In this document: positions 13,201 to 23,480 of the stretch, one piece after another
How the letters are laid out: every line of letters begins with the position of its first letter
Position numbering within the stretch: the stretch's first letter is position 1
Assembly: GCA_013398295.1 (NCBI GenBank)
Contig: VZSF01006833.1
Span: forward strand, 392,601 to 456,600
From: Chionis minor
Lineage: Eukaryota; Chordata; Aves; Charadriiformes; Chionididae
Length of the DNA: 64,000 nt
Direction of reading: 5' to 3'
Made by a program: the position numbers and the translations under genes
Notes under the pieces: generated by a model
What the model saw: the letters and a program-made list of their open reading frames with translations, nothing else
What the model was told of the DNA's origin: nothing
The model's database searches: none

Positions 13201-14654
13201 ACAACCTAACTGTTGACCAACTTGAGAGATTGTATTCACTCCTCAGTCAGTGCATCTACAGACATCGTAGGGACTATGACAAATCACAACTTATAGAGGT
13301 GATGTTGTTTCGTTTCTTTATCTGACTGCTATGTGACTTTTTTCAAGAACTAAGTTAATCTATCAATATGTTGTTGTACTAGACAACAAAAGCTTTAAAT
13401 AGACTTTGAGGAAGGTATCTATAAACAGAAAAAAGTATTGTGTACTAATGACTTAAAAAAGGATTAAGAATTTAACCTAAAAGAATGGAGGAAAAAGAGG
13501 AGAGGATACAGCAGCATAGAGAAGCACATGCTGGCGGAGTAAAAATGGCACAGAAGCAATTTCCACGTTTGTGGTATGAACATCAGTGGATGTAGTGGCT
13601 ACTTTATAGGCGAAGTGAGACAACATTGCTGGGTTGCCCCACTTTGCATTTGTGTAACTAGGGCAAAAAAAACCCGTACATCTGCTCCATGCAGTTTGCT
13701 GATTGTGACTTTTGTAGAAGACCTTAAAAGTTTGCAAACTTTAGATGGGGAAGTATTGGGTAAGTCCCTTGGGAGAGTCCAGTACAGCATGATGGAAGCC
13801 AGTTGTCTGCTTTGCTGTCGTCCTTTGCCTTTTAAAGTGTTTGCCCTCAAAGGCCTCCTGTCTGCATCAACAGTAAGTTGGTGACTTCACCGTTGGTGTA
13901 GGCTGATCATAACTGGACATACACTCCCTCTAACATCATTGCTCTGACTGTAGGGGAGTTTGGATCAACTTGCTGATCCAACTGATAACCAGAGCTGCTG
14001 AAAAAAGGACAATTTCTAGTTTCAGTTGGATAACTGAATGCCTATTTTTTTTTTTAATGAATATTTTACAACAAAACCTGGGAAGGCCTTAACATGGGCT
14101 ATTGTAGAGTTCCTGCAATATACTTTGCAAACTGTTTTCATGCTATTCCTCTGCTATCTTCACCTAAAAGTGTGTTGAAAGTCTGTGCCAAATGTTAGGT
14201 AGATCAAAAAGACATTTATCCAGCATGAGTATGTAGAAACTGATCTTTACTTTGACTTTCCAGACTGTGCAGGTGTGTTTACAGGTGGGTCATCAATAGC
14301 ATAAGTATGCAGTAAGACATGAATTCGTGCAGTGTGCCACTGCGATGCTTTCTTAATATATATTGAGTACATTAATTGTATAAGTGACCCTAATACACTT
14401 GGATTTTCTCATGGGCCATCATAGTGCAGTGCTTTGCTGCATTAATACTTCTCTAATTAGTTTCCTCTTTTACCCTATTTTGCTAGCAGATAGCCGCTAA
14501 TAAAAAAATGTTTATTTTCCTGTTATTTGTTCCGATTTAAAAAAAAAAAAAAAGTAACGTAACTAACTTTCTTTCTGTCTCTATACTTATGTGTCATTGC
14601 TGTCTCTTGCAGGAGATGGAAAGAACAGTTCATGTGTTTGAAACATTCCTGTGA
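9536..14654 (+). CDS. ATAD2B: ATAD2B, 3' part (four last coding exons), partial
   Basis: Join 9536-10231, 11884-12011, 13170-13298, 14613-14654. These encode about 330 C-terminal residues of ATPase family AAA domain-containing protein 2B, a nuclear chromatin factor with AAA+ modules and an acetyl-lysine-binding bromodomain. Those domains lie upstream of the window; the human protein is about 1450 residues. Seen here: a basic start (RIRRKSRRRSQWGKGIIKKR), a long acidic Ser/Glu-rich linker (CDIMDIDAEQRLNNG), then the conserved terminal module (LERLYSLLSQCIYRHRRDYD) ending in VHVFETFL and a stop. All three introns are GT-AG and the frame is kept across every junction. ATAD2 has a similar terminal module, but the basic motif and the VHVFETFL end fit ATAD2B. 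Convergent KLHL29 downstream matches the mammalian gene order and supports the call. The linker is the least conserved part. Sequences were compared from memory, not by a search. Confidence 0.93.
11662..11709. repeat. 24-bp tandem duplication, two copies
   Basis: Units 11662-11685 and 11686-11709 share GTGTGTTTT, then GTGAACGG or CTGAACGG, with three mismatches. It lies in the ATAD2B intron about 175 nt before the exon at 11884. Confidence 0.75.
11884..12011 (+). CDS. ATAD2B: ATAD2B coding exon
   Basis: The acceptor is TTACAG ending at 11883; the donor is GTAACG from 12012. The 128 nt complete the split Gly codon and give 42 more codons, beginning IFKSKKTRKVTAEQSKPTSL and ending VVVDHDRLK at a phase-0 boundary. 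The end of this exon opens the conserved C-terminal helical module shared by ATAD2 and ATAD2B. Confidence 0.92.
13170..13298 (+). CDS. ATAD2B: ATAD2B coding exon: conserved C-terminal module
   Basis: The acceptor is TTCCAACAG ending at 13169; the donor is GTGATG from 13299. The 129 nt are exactly 43 codons in phase 0, starting KLLDLVVKKS and running through LERLYSLLSQCIYRHRRDYD to QLIE. It is the most conserved block of the ATAD2 family C-terminus. The alternation of leucines and charged residues suggests amphipathic helices (inference). Confidence 0.94.
14613..14654 (+). CDS. ATAD2B: ATAD2B last coding exon with stop
   Basis: The acceptor is CTCTTGCAG ending at 14612. The exon gives EMERTVHVFETFL then TGA at 14652-14654: 13 codons plus stop. 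It continues in phase 0 from the preceding exon and runs straight into the 3' UTR. Confidence 0.93.
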   Translation, partial: EMERTVHVFETFL

Positions 14655-14870
14655 ACTCGTCAAGATGGGTGGGTTTATCCTCTCAAACTGCTCACGGGAG
14701 AGCAGTCCTCTGAGCCATTCAGTTTCCATTTGCACCAAGTATGTGCAGAGCCTTGGTCTTAAGTGCTCTCTCTTTTTCTTTCTGTTGAATTTGGTGCTAT
14801 TGTCTCAGGTACCTGAAACCAACCAGCCTACAAGAACCAAACGGAACTTCATATAGTTGTATCTGATATA

Positions 14871-14876
14871 AATAAA
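14871..14876 (+). promoter_or_regulatory. ATAD2B: Proximal poly(A) signal AATAAA of ATAD2B
   Basis: Canonical hexamer about 220 nt after the ATAD2B stop codon. Use would give a very short 3' UTR. Cleavage here is a prediction. Confidence 0.45.
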
Positions 14877-17569
14877 GAATACAATGCCACAGCTTGGAGA
14901 TTTTTGGTGCTACAGAAACTGTTCTCGTTTCTGCTCTTGTTCACTCTACATGCATTATCTTTGGGGAAACTTCAGGCAAAGTGGAGACCAACACATACAA
15001 GAGAACTGGAAAGAGCAGATCTAAGTTGAATATTTTTAAACAGGCAAACTTTTTTTAATTTTTTTTCCAATTTTCTCTTCTCTGGGGTATCGGACAAAAA
15101 AAAAAATCTGTTCTAAAGAAGGCAATGATGCATTGTGGTAGGAATCTTGAGTAACTGGATGTACAGTAATTTGAAGATGAGGCTCTCTAGAACTGCCTTT
15201 AATGTGCCTTTTAGTCAATTGAGAAAGATAAGGCTAATCGTTTGGTTTGGATTGTAGCAAATGGCAATGTTAGAAAGCTGTCTTCAGAATGAAGATCTCC
15301 AAAAGGATGATTTGTATTCTCTTCATTGGATGGCAACTAGTTTTATGGTTCTATAATGCCTGTCTTACTCTATGGAACTAAACTAAGACACACTGAAAAA
15401 GCCACATACTTTACCAAAATGGTGAAATTACTTTTTTGTTGGTATATATTTGTTTTAGAAACAAGTTACACAGTGAAACTCTTCTGTGTTGCTAAAATTG
15501 AAGCATTTTCCCACCATGTTCTTGTTTTCCATTTCTGAGTTCTTTAAGAAAGCCAAGTTTAATACTGGCAGGTTACTTTCTGAAGTTCCGTGTTTGTGAT
15601 AGAGCTTGGACTGTGCAGTGCAGGTAAGAAGACGCTGTAGTCGGTCAAAGGCCTGGAGCCCAAGCTCACTTGAAAATAAAACTTCAACTAGGCTTCACAG
15701 CTTGGTCCATGCAAAGCATTGTTAACGACAGGGGATTGGAGGACAGCCTTTTGAATCCATCCGTTCGGACCAAAGGTCTCTGGGTCTGAATTGCGTAGTT
15801 CAAAACCTTTCCTTTCTGGCAACGGGAGAGAACAGTCTAGGCAGTTTCAAGAAAAAAACATGTTTATCTCAAGCTCAGTATTAAAACGTTCCCTGGGCTG
15901 ATTTATTTCAAACCTACGTGGAAAAGTCTGTTAGAGAAGTTGGCTGGTGTTACCATCGTTAACCGTTCATTGTGACCGTCCCTACGTAGCTGTGGAAGTG
16001 TCTTTCCAGAAATATGCAATACAGCGTGATTAGTTTTTAATTAGTGAAAACAAGTCTTGGACTACTGCAGAGATACTGAGCTACCTCAGCTTTTTGTCTT
16101 TTAGTTACCAACAGTGTTTATGGAGGAACTGTAATCACTCTGCTCCCATTTACAAACTGAGGCTAAGGTACGTGTCTCCACCTCTACGGCTGATAGTAGT
16201 GTAGCGCTGCAGAGAAGCAAAACGTGGGCCTTGGGCTACTGCAGTAATCCAAAGTGCTTTGTATATTATGGTTAAACATAATTCTGTCTTGGATCTTTTT
16301 TCTCCCCCAAAATGCCACTGTTTTTCTTTATAGCTAATGGCAGAAAAAAGTTTTTAAGCATTCACGTACATCTAGTTACACCTTCTAAATGCAACCCATG
16401 CAGAAACACTGTATTTTTTAGGTGGGAAAGTGCGATTAAAGACAACAAAAACAAGCAGAAAACACACTTTAAATGAGATTCTTTGATCTCAGATTTGATT
16501 ATGGGATTTTTTTTCCATGTTTCATTTAGTATTTATTAGCGTCATACCTGTTTGAGATATTTTTGTGTCTGGTACATTAACAGCATTTTGTATTTTGATG
16601 GAAATTGTTACAAACTTTAAGATTTGATTAAATAAAATGTAGCAGATTTTTTGTAGCAAGTTTCTGATAAAAGGGTTTTTTGCAAGTCTCAGGTTCTTGC
16701 TGCAGAATTTTTTAAAAATATTTATTCCAGTTTCACTTACTCAAAGAAGTTTTTGTTCAAGTAACAGCAGCACTTGTGGAAGATAAAACTGCATACATTT
16801 TTAAGAAAATAATAAATTTATATAAATTAAAAGAGTTGAGAATTCTAGTCACCAGTGAGTGTGAAAAGCAAGTTTAAGCTAATGCCTAGCATTAAAAATA
16901 GTTCTAAAAGGTTAGGTTTCTAAAGGAAAATTTCTACTGTCAGTTGTTGATTGGGAAAATTGTAAGAGGCAACTTTACTAATTGCGGAGCTGCCATGTTG
17001 TTTTAGAGAGAAGTAGCTGATATCAGATGTTCTAGTGGACAGCTTACCGAAAACGATATACTCGCCTTCCTAGCCCAAATAACCACAATTCAGTTTTTGT
17101 TTTCCTTTACAGATGTCTGGTGGTTATAGAGTTAAAACCGCTGTTAATCTATCCATGTGGTCTAAACTTGTTTACTCTTTGTATGTTTTTAATTTTTTTG
17201 CCATATAGCATTGGCAAGAGTTTGTACAAATTGACCTCTCTTCCTTGTTTCTTGTTGTGAAAATTGCAAATAAACTCCTGTGTGAGTCCTTGTGCTGGGG
17301 TCAATGAAACGTGGCTGGCCAGAAGAAAGGAGGTTTCTCTCGGGGGCTGGTGGGGGCTGTCTTGGAGATAATAGAGTTGCTCTTGGGTAAAGTTGATGGC
17401 TACGGAGTTAATTGTATTTGCAAGCTTGAATCTCACCTGTGATTAATTTTTTTTTTGTTCTGTGTCCTCTGTATTGTTACTTGATTTTTCTCATATGCCA
17501 ATGTATTTATAGGATTACCCTTTTTTGTAATATCTTGTCTTCCTTTCCCTCCCTCCCCTTCCCTGCCTT

Positions 17570-17586
17570 CCCCCCCCCCCCCCCCN
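17570..17586 (+). repeat. Poly-C run with an ambiguous base (N) after a CT-rich tract
   Basis: A CT-rich stretch from about 17538 ends in 16 consecutive C, then one N at 17586, the only undetermined base in the window. It lies in the inferred ATAD2B 3' UTR. The true homopolymer length is probably uncertain in the assembly. Confidence 0.85.
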
Positions 17587-17963
17587 TCTCCTGAATGGCA
17601 GGTCCTGCAGCTGATAGTCGTTTCTTTGGTTTGGTTTTGTTTTTATTTTGTAATCACAACATAAGCTTGAATTTGGGCTTGTACTTGCATCTTTTGTATC
17701 TTGTACATTGGGTTATTTAGACATTGGTGAGTCCTGTTTGGTTTCATTAATGTGTGTCTACTTTGTGGATTAAGTAGACTTCCTTCATCAGCTATGGTAT
17801 ATTTTGGATTCTATAGTTTTATTCAGAACTGTGTTTAAATTGATGTTTTGCATTTTGACTTCACTTTACGTTAGTTTGAAGTAAGTTATTTAATTTTTTT
17901 TGAACTTCTGGAAATTTTGGACATTTTACTGTAATTTGTAATATAACTGCTGTGAAATACTTG

Positions 17964-17969
17964 AATAAA
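17964..17969 (+). promoter_or_regulatory. ATAD2B: Distal poly(A) signal AATAAA of ATAD2B
   Basis: Canonical hexamer in TTGAATAAAGATGACAAG, at the end of a long AT-rich stretch typical of a 3' UTR end. Cleavage would be expected about 10-25 nt downstream. Confidence 0.55.
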
Positions 17970-17985
17970 GATGACAAGAAAACAC

Positions 17986-20900
17986 AGCTTTAGCTCCTTC
18001 AAAAATGTATTTAAAAGAAATGCTGCCTTCTAGCTGATTTCAGTCTTTTTCTTACCAGACCTCCTTGATTTCGCAGTTCAGATGTTCTACTCCGGGATTT
18101 GGCTGTTTAGTTATTCTGAGCAGTCTAATCCGTAATTTTTGCTTTTAGTGTTCATCTATTAAAGAAAAAAATGTCTATTATTAACTTGGACTGAAGAACT
18201 GAAATTAGCATTGCACATTGCCAAGTGAATAACATCACTGTTAAAAAGTTACGCTCTGTGCTTCGAAAAATATTCTGTGTTCAGTTGCAGGTAACACACA
18301 GGACTGCTTTTAGTACATCAGCATCCAAGTAATACCAGAGTTTCTCGTTAGACTTTTTTTTTTTTTTAAAGAAACACTCTCTTTCCTCCCTGTTTATAAA
18401 AGTTGTTCTTAATTTTTGTGGGAGGGTTTTTTGTTGTTTGGGGTGTTTTTTGGGTATTTTTTAAGATAAACTATTATACCTAGGAATTCCTTTAGTTCCC
18501 CCTCCCAGTAATTCATGCATAGGAGAGCAAGCTGCTAGAGGTTATGCAAGTGAAGAATCAACCCACATCTTGCTAGCAATTTATCTGGAGCTGACAAACT
18601 GCATGTGAGGTATATAATGTGGAATGGAATATGACAAGCTGTTCTGTAGATATGTTATGGCTTCTCTTGAGGTATAGGACATAGAACACACCTCATTTTC
18701 TTCTTTTCCTTTCTGCGTACCTTAAACTATCTGGTTTCTGGGCAAAAGATGAGTTGAGGAAGCAGGTAGTGGTTAACGTATTTCACATCTGACTCCAATT
18801 TTGCTTTTATACGCAGCTTTGAAAGCACAATTAGATGTTAAATAAAATGTGTTCTATAAATATAATAATGTAGAGATTGATCAGTGAGAGCCTGGGCGCA
18901 TTTTTGTATCGGCGTGGCCAGCGGTGGTGTTTTGACCTGAATGGCCTCGCTGATACCGTGCTTAACAACATCCAGAGGGATTTATGGTCTGTGAATAAAG
19001 AACGTAGGGTATGAGGTCTTGCATCTCTATTTCTGTCTTTCAGGAGTGGTGGCGGCCCTGTTAATGAAGAGAATAGTTTCAGGCCTGATTTCTGACGGTG
19101 GCTGTGGAAATGATCAGTCAAAAGGGACAAAGCTGCTCTTTATTTGGGCACTGACAAAAGGATTCTTGTAAAAATACTTAGTGAACTTTGAGTGGTGCTT
19201 CAGAAGCAGGAATTGGTGAGGAATAGCTGGGTTGCATCACGTGTCATTAATAAAACCTTAGTAAAAGCTTGTGCGACATTCATTTGTGAAGTGTTCGCTG
19301 CGTAACGCTGCTTCCTTCTGCTGTTAGTTTCTGCCTTGAATGTAGTTTAGAAATTTCCTGTATTTCCTTAAATTTGCAGTGTTGCACATCCTCTGTTTCC
19401 TCCTTTAAGCCCCTCGGATAATGTATTTAAATAAATTAAAACCAGGATTGTTTTGTTCTGTGTCTTGGGTAGGATTTGGATTTGGACTTGTAATGTGTGG
19501 GGTTTTAAGCTAGCACTGCACGTGAATAAATTCTGCAAGCTAAATCAGTAAACTGATTAATGAAGCCAAACGCTTCATTTTTTTTCTCCTCCTTTTATGC
19601 ATCACTTGTGATCATGTAACTATTATGTAAAAATGAGGGATTATAAACTTTAACACTAATTAATTCAGCCTCATTGCATTTCTAGGTGAGCAATTTTTTT
19701 ACAGTGTGATCATTTGCATAGGGAGTATATTTCAGTTGAACCCTCTGCCAGTAAAATGACTACTGCTAAATTCTATTTATTTTAGGAATGCATTTGAGTT
19801 ATGCTATATTGAGCCTTTATGTAGTAGGGAAAATCTTTTTCCTTTAAAAATATGATAAGCTCCTCCGATTTAAAATGGATTCACCACTTTTAGCGGAGTG
19901 TTAGTGTAAACCTGGCCATCGGTGTTGAGGTTTGCTGATGTGTGGATGCTGATTTGGAATTATGCTGATGTGTGGATGCCGATTTGGAATTACGCTGTTT
20001 TCAGGTGCGAAAGGCATTTTCGAGTTAAGCTGTGTTAGAAGGCTCCTCAGAGCAGGGCAGGTTGAGAGCAGAGGAGGAGGAGGTGGTTGGAGCTCCGCAC
20101 CTGGGGCATCGCTGCTGCAGCACTTGGGATGTGTTGGCATACTGCAAAAGTCCAGTCCATTCTACTGTGGTTGTTTTTGTTTTGTTTTGCTTGTTTACTT
20201 CTGTCTCTCAGCAGTCGGGAATTTGGTGGAGCACGCGGTCCCTGAGACGGGATGGCTCCTGGGAACGCTCATGCCATTCGTCATCCTGGTTTTTTGTGGA
20301 GATGAATTAATGTCGTGGTGAAAACCCCTTTGCGTCAACGTGTAATTTGAATTACGCTCTAACCCAGAGATGGTCGACTGTGTCTGTATGGAAGTAGGAG
20401 TCGGCAGATGATGACCTGTCAGCTTTGGGACTGTCAGTTGAGAGGAAGGAAAGATTTGGGGAAATTTCACAAGAGTTCCCTTTGAAATGTTTCTTCAGCA
20501 AAGGAAGTACAGCAGAGGCCAAAATATTCATCCTAGAAAATATGTTAAATTTGGACTGAATAAATTTGCTAAGAAATTGAGTCTTTCTGCTGTAGAGGGA
20601 AAGAAAATGAGGCTGTTTTAGTTAAGGAACCATTTCTCATCTCCAAAACTCCAGCTGTAGTTCTGTTTTAAAGGTTTTGTGTTCTCTTGCTGACTTTGTT
20701 ACACTGTGAGAATCCTTTCTGTATGTGGAGGCTACCTGGAAGAACAGTGATACCTGATTTTGGTGATAGGGAAGGACAAATTGCCAATCTGTTTCAGGTT
20801 TCTAATTAATATAATTCTGAAATGCGTTTTGAAGTGATGCTGACTGACTAGTCTGTGACACTGCAAAAGGTTTGCTGAGATAAAGGAAATAAAATGCGAA

Positions 20901-21549
20901 TAGTCACGTTGTATGTGACTATTAACATCAGTTTAGTAATAAATCACTGTTTTGTGTAGACGTTTTAAGTATTGGAAATAGAAGCATGTAAGACTACATT
21001 TTCATGAAGCACTGGACATGTAAGTGGTTTAAAATTAATGTCTAGCCTTTATATTGGGGTTAGAGTGCTTCAGAGTCTTGCTTTAAAACTTAAAGCATGT
21101 CCTGAAGGCAGAAAGCTTTTTTTTTTTAAAAAAAAAATACAAAAAGCTTCCTTTTCAGAAGATTCAGAGGACAGCCACGAAAGCATAAGCTGAGCATAAA
21201 TTTTTACAGCGCTAATCTTTTCAATACATGAGAATAAGTTTTGGAAATGGAAGTAAGCTGACGCCTAATGATGATTTAAATATTTAGCAATTTGTCACAG
21301 AAATCCAGGTTTATTCACGGAGAATAATGTCAGCAGAAAACACTGTTGAACCTGGTGCTGTGGCACGTATGATTTAACTCTCGTGCATGCGTAGGATCTG
21401 CTAACTTAGGCATGGCTTAACAGGTCTTTACAAGAAAGGCATCTCGTCTCGATCTGCAGAGTTTGGACACCTGCTCTGCTCTGGGAGCTTTTCACCAAGT
21501 GGATAAGCTCACGGGTCGAAATGTGTGCCTTATTCCTCATTTGTTCTGG
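17986..21549. other. Intergenic DNA downstream of ATAD2B, proximal part
   Basis: AT-rich with no supported gene. It contains T-rich low-complexity DNA (about 18350-18465), a 30-bp tandem duplication (19934-19993) and an A/T inverted tract near 21117-21148. An open frame of 119 codons at 19962-20321 (+) has no recognised similarity and starts inside the tandem duplication. Confidence 0.6.
19934..19993. repeat. 30-bp tandem duplication, two copies
   Basis: Units 19934-19963 and 19964-19993 both read GCTGATGTGTGGATGC, then TGATTTGGAATTA or CGATTTGGAATTA, differing at two positions. The high identity suggests a recent slippage or duplication event. Confidence 0.9.
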
Positions 21550-21554
21550 TCCGG
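21550..21554. repeat. Left target-site duplication TCCGG of the solo LTR
   Basis: TCCGG lies immediately before the LTR's first TG, and the same five bases follow its final CA at 22392-22396. Confidence 0.85.
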
Positions 21555-22391
21555 TGTCGTGGGTTTGGGCCGGATCGGCCCAAGCAAGCCAAGCGACAGA
21601 TGTTCCCTCTCTCCTGCGGAGCAGGAGAGAGAGAAGAAGAGAGACTAGTTTAGTAAGAACTAAACTACTTTAATGAAATATAAAGAATAAAATAACAAAA
21701 GAAAATAATGAAATATATACAAAACCGTATCAAGCTCCCAGGATGACAATCATGTCACCAGCAGGCACTGGGAAGTCCCAGACCGGACTCGGCGACGGAA
21801 GGGAACTGGATCCAGGAATACATGGGTCAGAATCAAAGGCAGACGAACCGATGGAGTCCTCCTCGGACGCCGGCCATTGAAGAAGGAAAGCAAGAGTCCC
21901 AGCAAGAGCAAAAGCCCAAGCAAGTCGGAGAAGAAGGTGAAGCCGTAAAACAGGAAATGGATAAAACCGGAACAACTGAAACAACGGATCCACGGAACAA
22001 CGGAACAACGGAATGGAACGCTGAGCCTTTGATCCCTCAGCTTTTATACTGAGCATGATGCAGATGGGATGGAATACACTGTTTGGTCAGGTTTGGGTCA
22101 CCTGTCCTGTCCACTCCTCCCCACAGATGGGACCCCTCTACGCCTCCCTGCTTCCAGCCCTCCAACAGGGCAAATAACAAGGTGTCTGGCCTTGGTCGTT
22201 ATCGCAGTAAGTCTGAGCAAGGGCCTCTCTGCATACCGTGCCTTGGCATCAGCTATAAACATGGGTCTTACCACTCTGAGAAAGAGCAGTCTTCTGCACA
22301 ATATGCTGTTAATTTCAGCAGTTAGAAGAGGCCTAGTTAGAAAGCAGAGTTACTGAACAAAATTGGTCCTGTTTTACCTCAAATCAGGACA
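21555..22391 (-). mobile_element. Solo LTR of an endogenous retrovirus, ERVL-like
   Basis: An 837-bp element reads TGTCGTGGGTTTGGGC at its left end and CCTCAAATCAGGACA at its right end, so it has the TG...CA termini of an LTR. It is flanked on both sides by the 5-bp duplication TCCGG (21550-21554 and 22392-22396). Orientation is minus: read that way it starts TGTCCTGATTTGAGG, has a TATA box near its middle, then an ATTAAA poly(A)-like hexamer. No internal retroviral sequence or second LTR is present, so it is a recombination-derived solo LTR. Family assignment to ERVL rests on the 5-bp duplication and resemblance to avian LTRs recalled from memory. Open frames inside are not genes. Confidence 0.88.
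22041..22048 (-). promoter_or_regulatory. TATA box of the solo LTR (minus strand)
   Basis: Reads TATAAAAG on the minus strand within CAGTATAAAAGCTGAGG, inside the LTR and in the position expected for a U3 promoter. An ATTAAA hexamer follows about 370 nt further along the minus strand (21669-21674), consistent with U3-R order. Present activity is unknown. Confidence 0.6.
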
Positions 22392-22396
22392 TCCGG
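22392..22396. repeat. Right target-site duplication TCCGG of the solo LTR
   Basis: Exact copy of 21550-21554, directly after the terminal ACA of the LTR. Confidence 0.85.
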
Positions 22397-22499
22397 CTTC
22401 AACTTCCAGGCACTGCTTCTTGTCTTCTCTTCATGTTCTCCACCCTTCATACGTAGATTCCTGCCCCGTGCCGCCCCCGCTCCGCGGAGTTACTAATGC

Positions 22500-23480
22500 A
22501 CTGTGATCAAGTAGCCTCTCCGTCATCTTTTTGCTGGGCAGAATGAGCTCTTTATGGCTTTCACTGCATTTTCTCCAGCCTTCAAGTCAATTTTGTGGCA
22601 CTTTTCTGCAGTAGGTCAATTTTTCAACATCTTCTAAAACATTTGTTCACAGAGGAAATTGATGTGATATTCCAGCATTGGTCCCACCGGTGCCATATAT
22701 AGAGCTAAAAATCACAGATTCCTACTTGCTGTCCCCCCTTTTTACACATCCAAAGATCAATTTAGTCCTTTTGTGCCTTGAAATTGGGCTGGGAGCTCTC
22801 GTTGCTTGACTCTTCTCGGGCTTGCAGCATTTCACGGTGCTGCTCTCCGCCTGGAATGTCAGCTGTCCTCATTGCCACCTCTCTGAGGCCCCCCCTTTGC
22901 TTTATTAAAAGAAGGTTTGTGTCCGTGGTCCCAGCCAGCCAGGGCAGCCCCCACAGGACCTGTCACTGGTTCCGTCCTCACTACCTTCTGCTCCGCTAAC
23001 CTGTTCCCACACGCCTGTGACTGGTGACTTAGGTCAACATTTTCCTTCAAGAGCTGTGGAAGAGGAGGATCCTCCACTAGGAATACTCTGATAATACCAA
23101 ATTGAGAATTTCTTGAACAGATTAGATATTCCTCAGTTAATCTGCTTATTCTTGGCCTGTTCAATATTTGCTGTCTGAATACCGTACAGTGAGAATGTTG
23201 AAGTATTTTGTCACATGCTGTTGGAAATGTATTCCTTTATCAATCAAATGTGTAATCCTGTCAGAGAATGAGATCAGGCTTGTGTGATACAGCCCGATTT
23301 TCTAGAAAATCATCGTATTTATTCTTACCTCTTTGATTTGTTATCAGTTCAGTTAGATATCATCTTTCCATTTTTACTTGGGATTGATGTGAGGTGAACG
23401 CCCTGTAATTACCCAGTCATTTCACTTGCCCTTTTGATGACTGTCACACTATCAGCACTCTTTCTGAAATATCCATGTGT
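22500..23480 (-). mobile_element. Ancient CR1-like LINE relic, minus orientation
   Basis: Strongly diverged, but several blocks appear in the order expected of an antisense CR1. They are CCAGCATTGGTCCCACC with CATCCAAAGATC (22670-22760), then AATCCTGTCAGAGAATGAGA (about 23254), then GAACGCCCTGTAATTACCCA (about 23395). These correspond to CR1 ORF2 and 3' sequence. Boundaries are approximate and the subfamily is undetermined. Confidence 0.55.

Larger units (their letters stand above)
14655..17985 (+). other. ATAD2B: ATAD2B 3' UTR (putative extent)
   Basis: AT-rich sequence after the ATAD2B stop with no splice-like or coding signal. It contains canonical AATAAA hexamers at 14871 and 17964, so both a short and a roughly 3.3 kb 3' UTR are plausible. 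The 3' end near 17985 is inferred from the last hexamer and the change of character after it. A poly-C run with an undetermined base (17570-17586) lies inside. Further AATAAA-like motifs occur within (for example near 15676 and 16632) and beyond (near 18840), so alternative ends are possible. Confidence 0.6.

Noticed and set aside
21730..22056. 108-codon minus-strand frame inside the solo LTR
   Set aside because: Lies wholly in LTR sequence; no retroviral protein similarity and no internal region is present.
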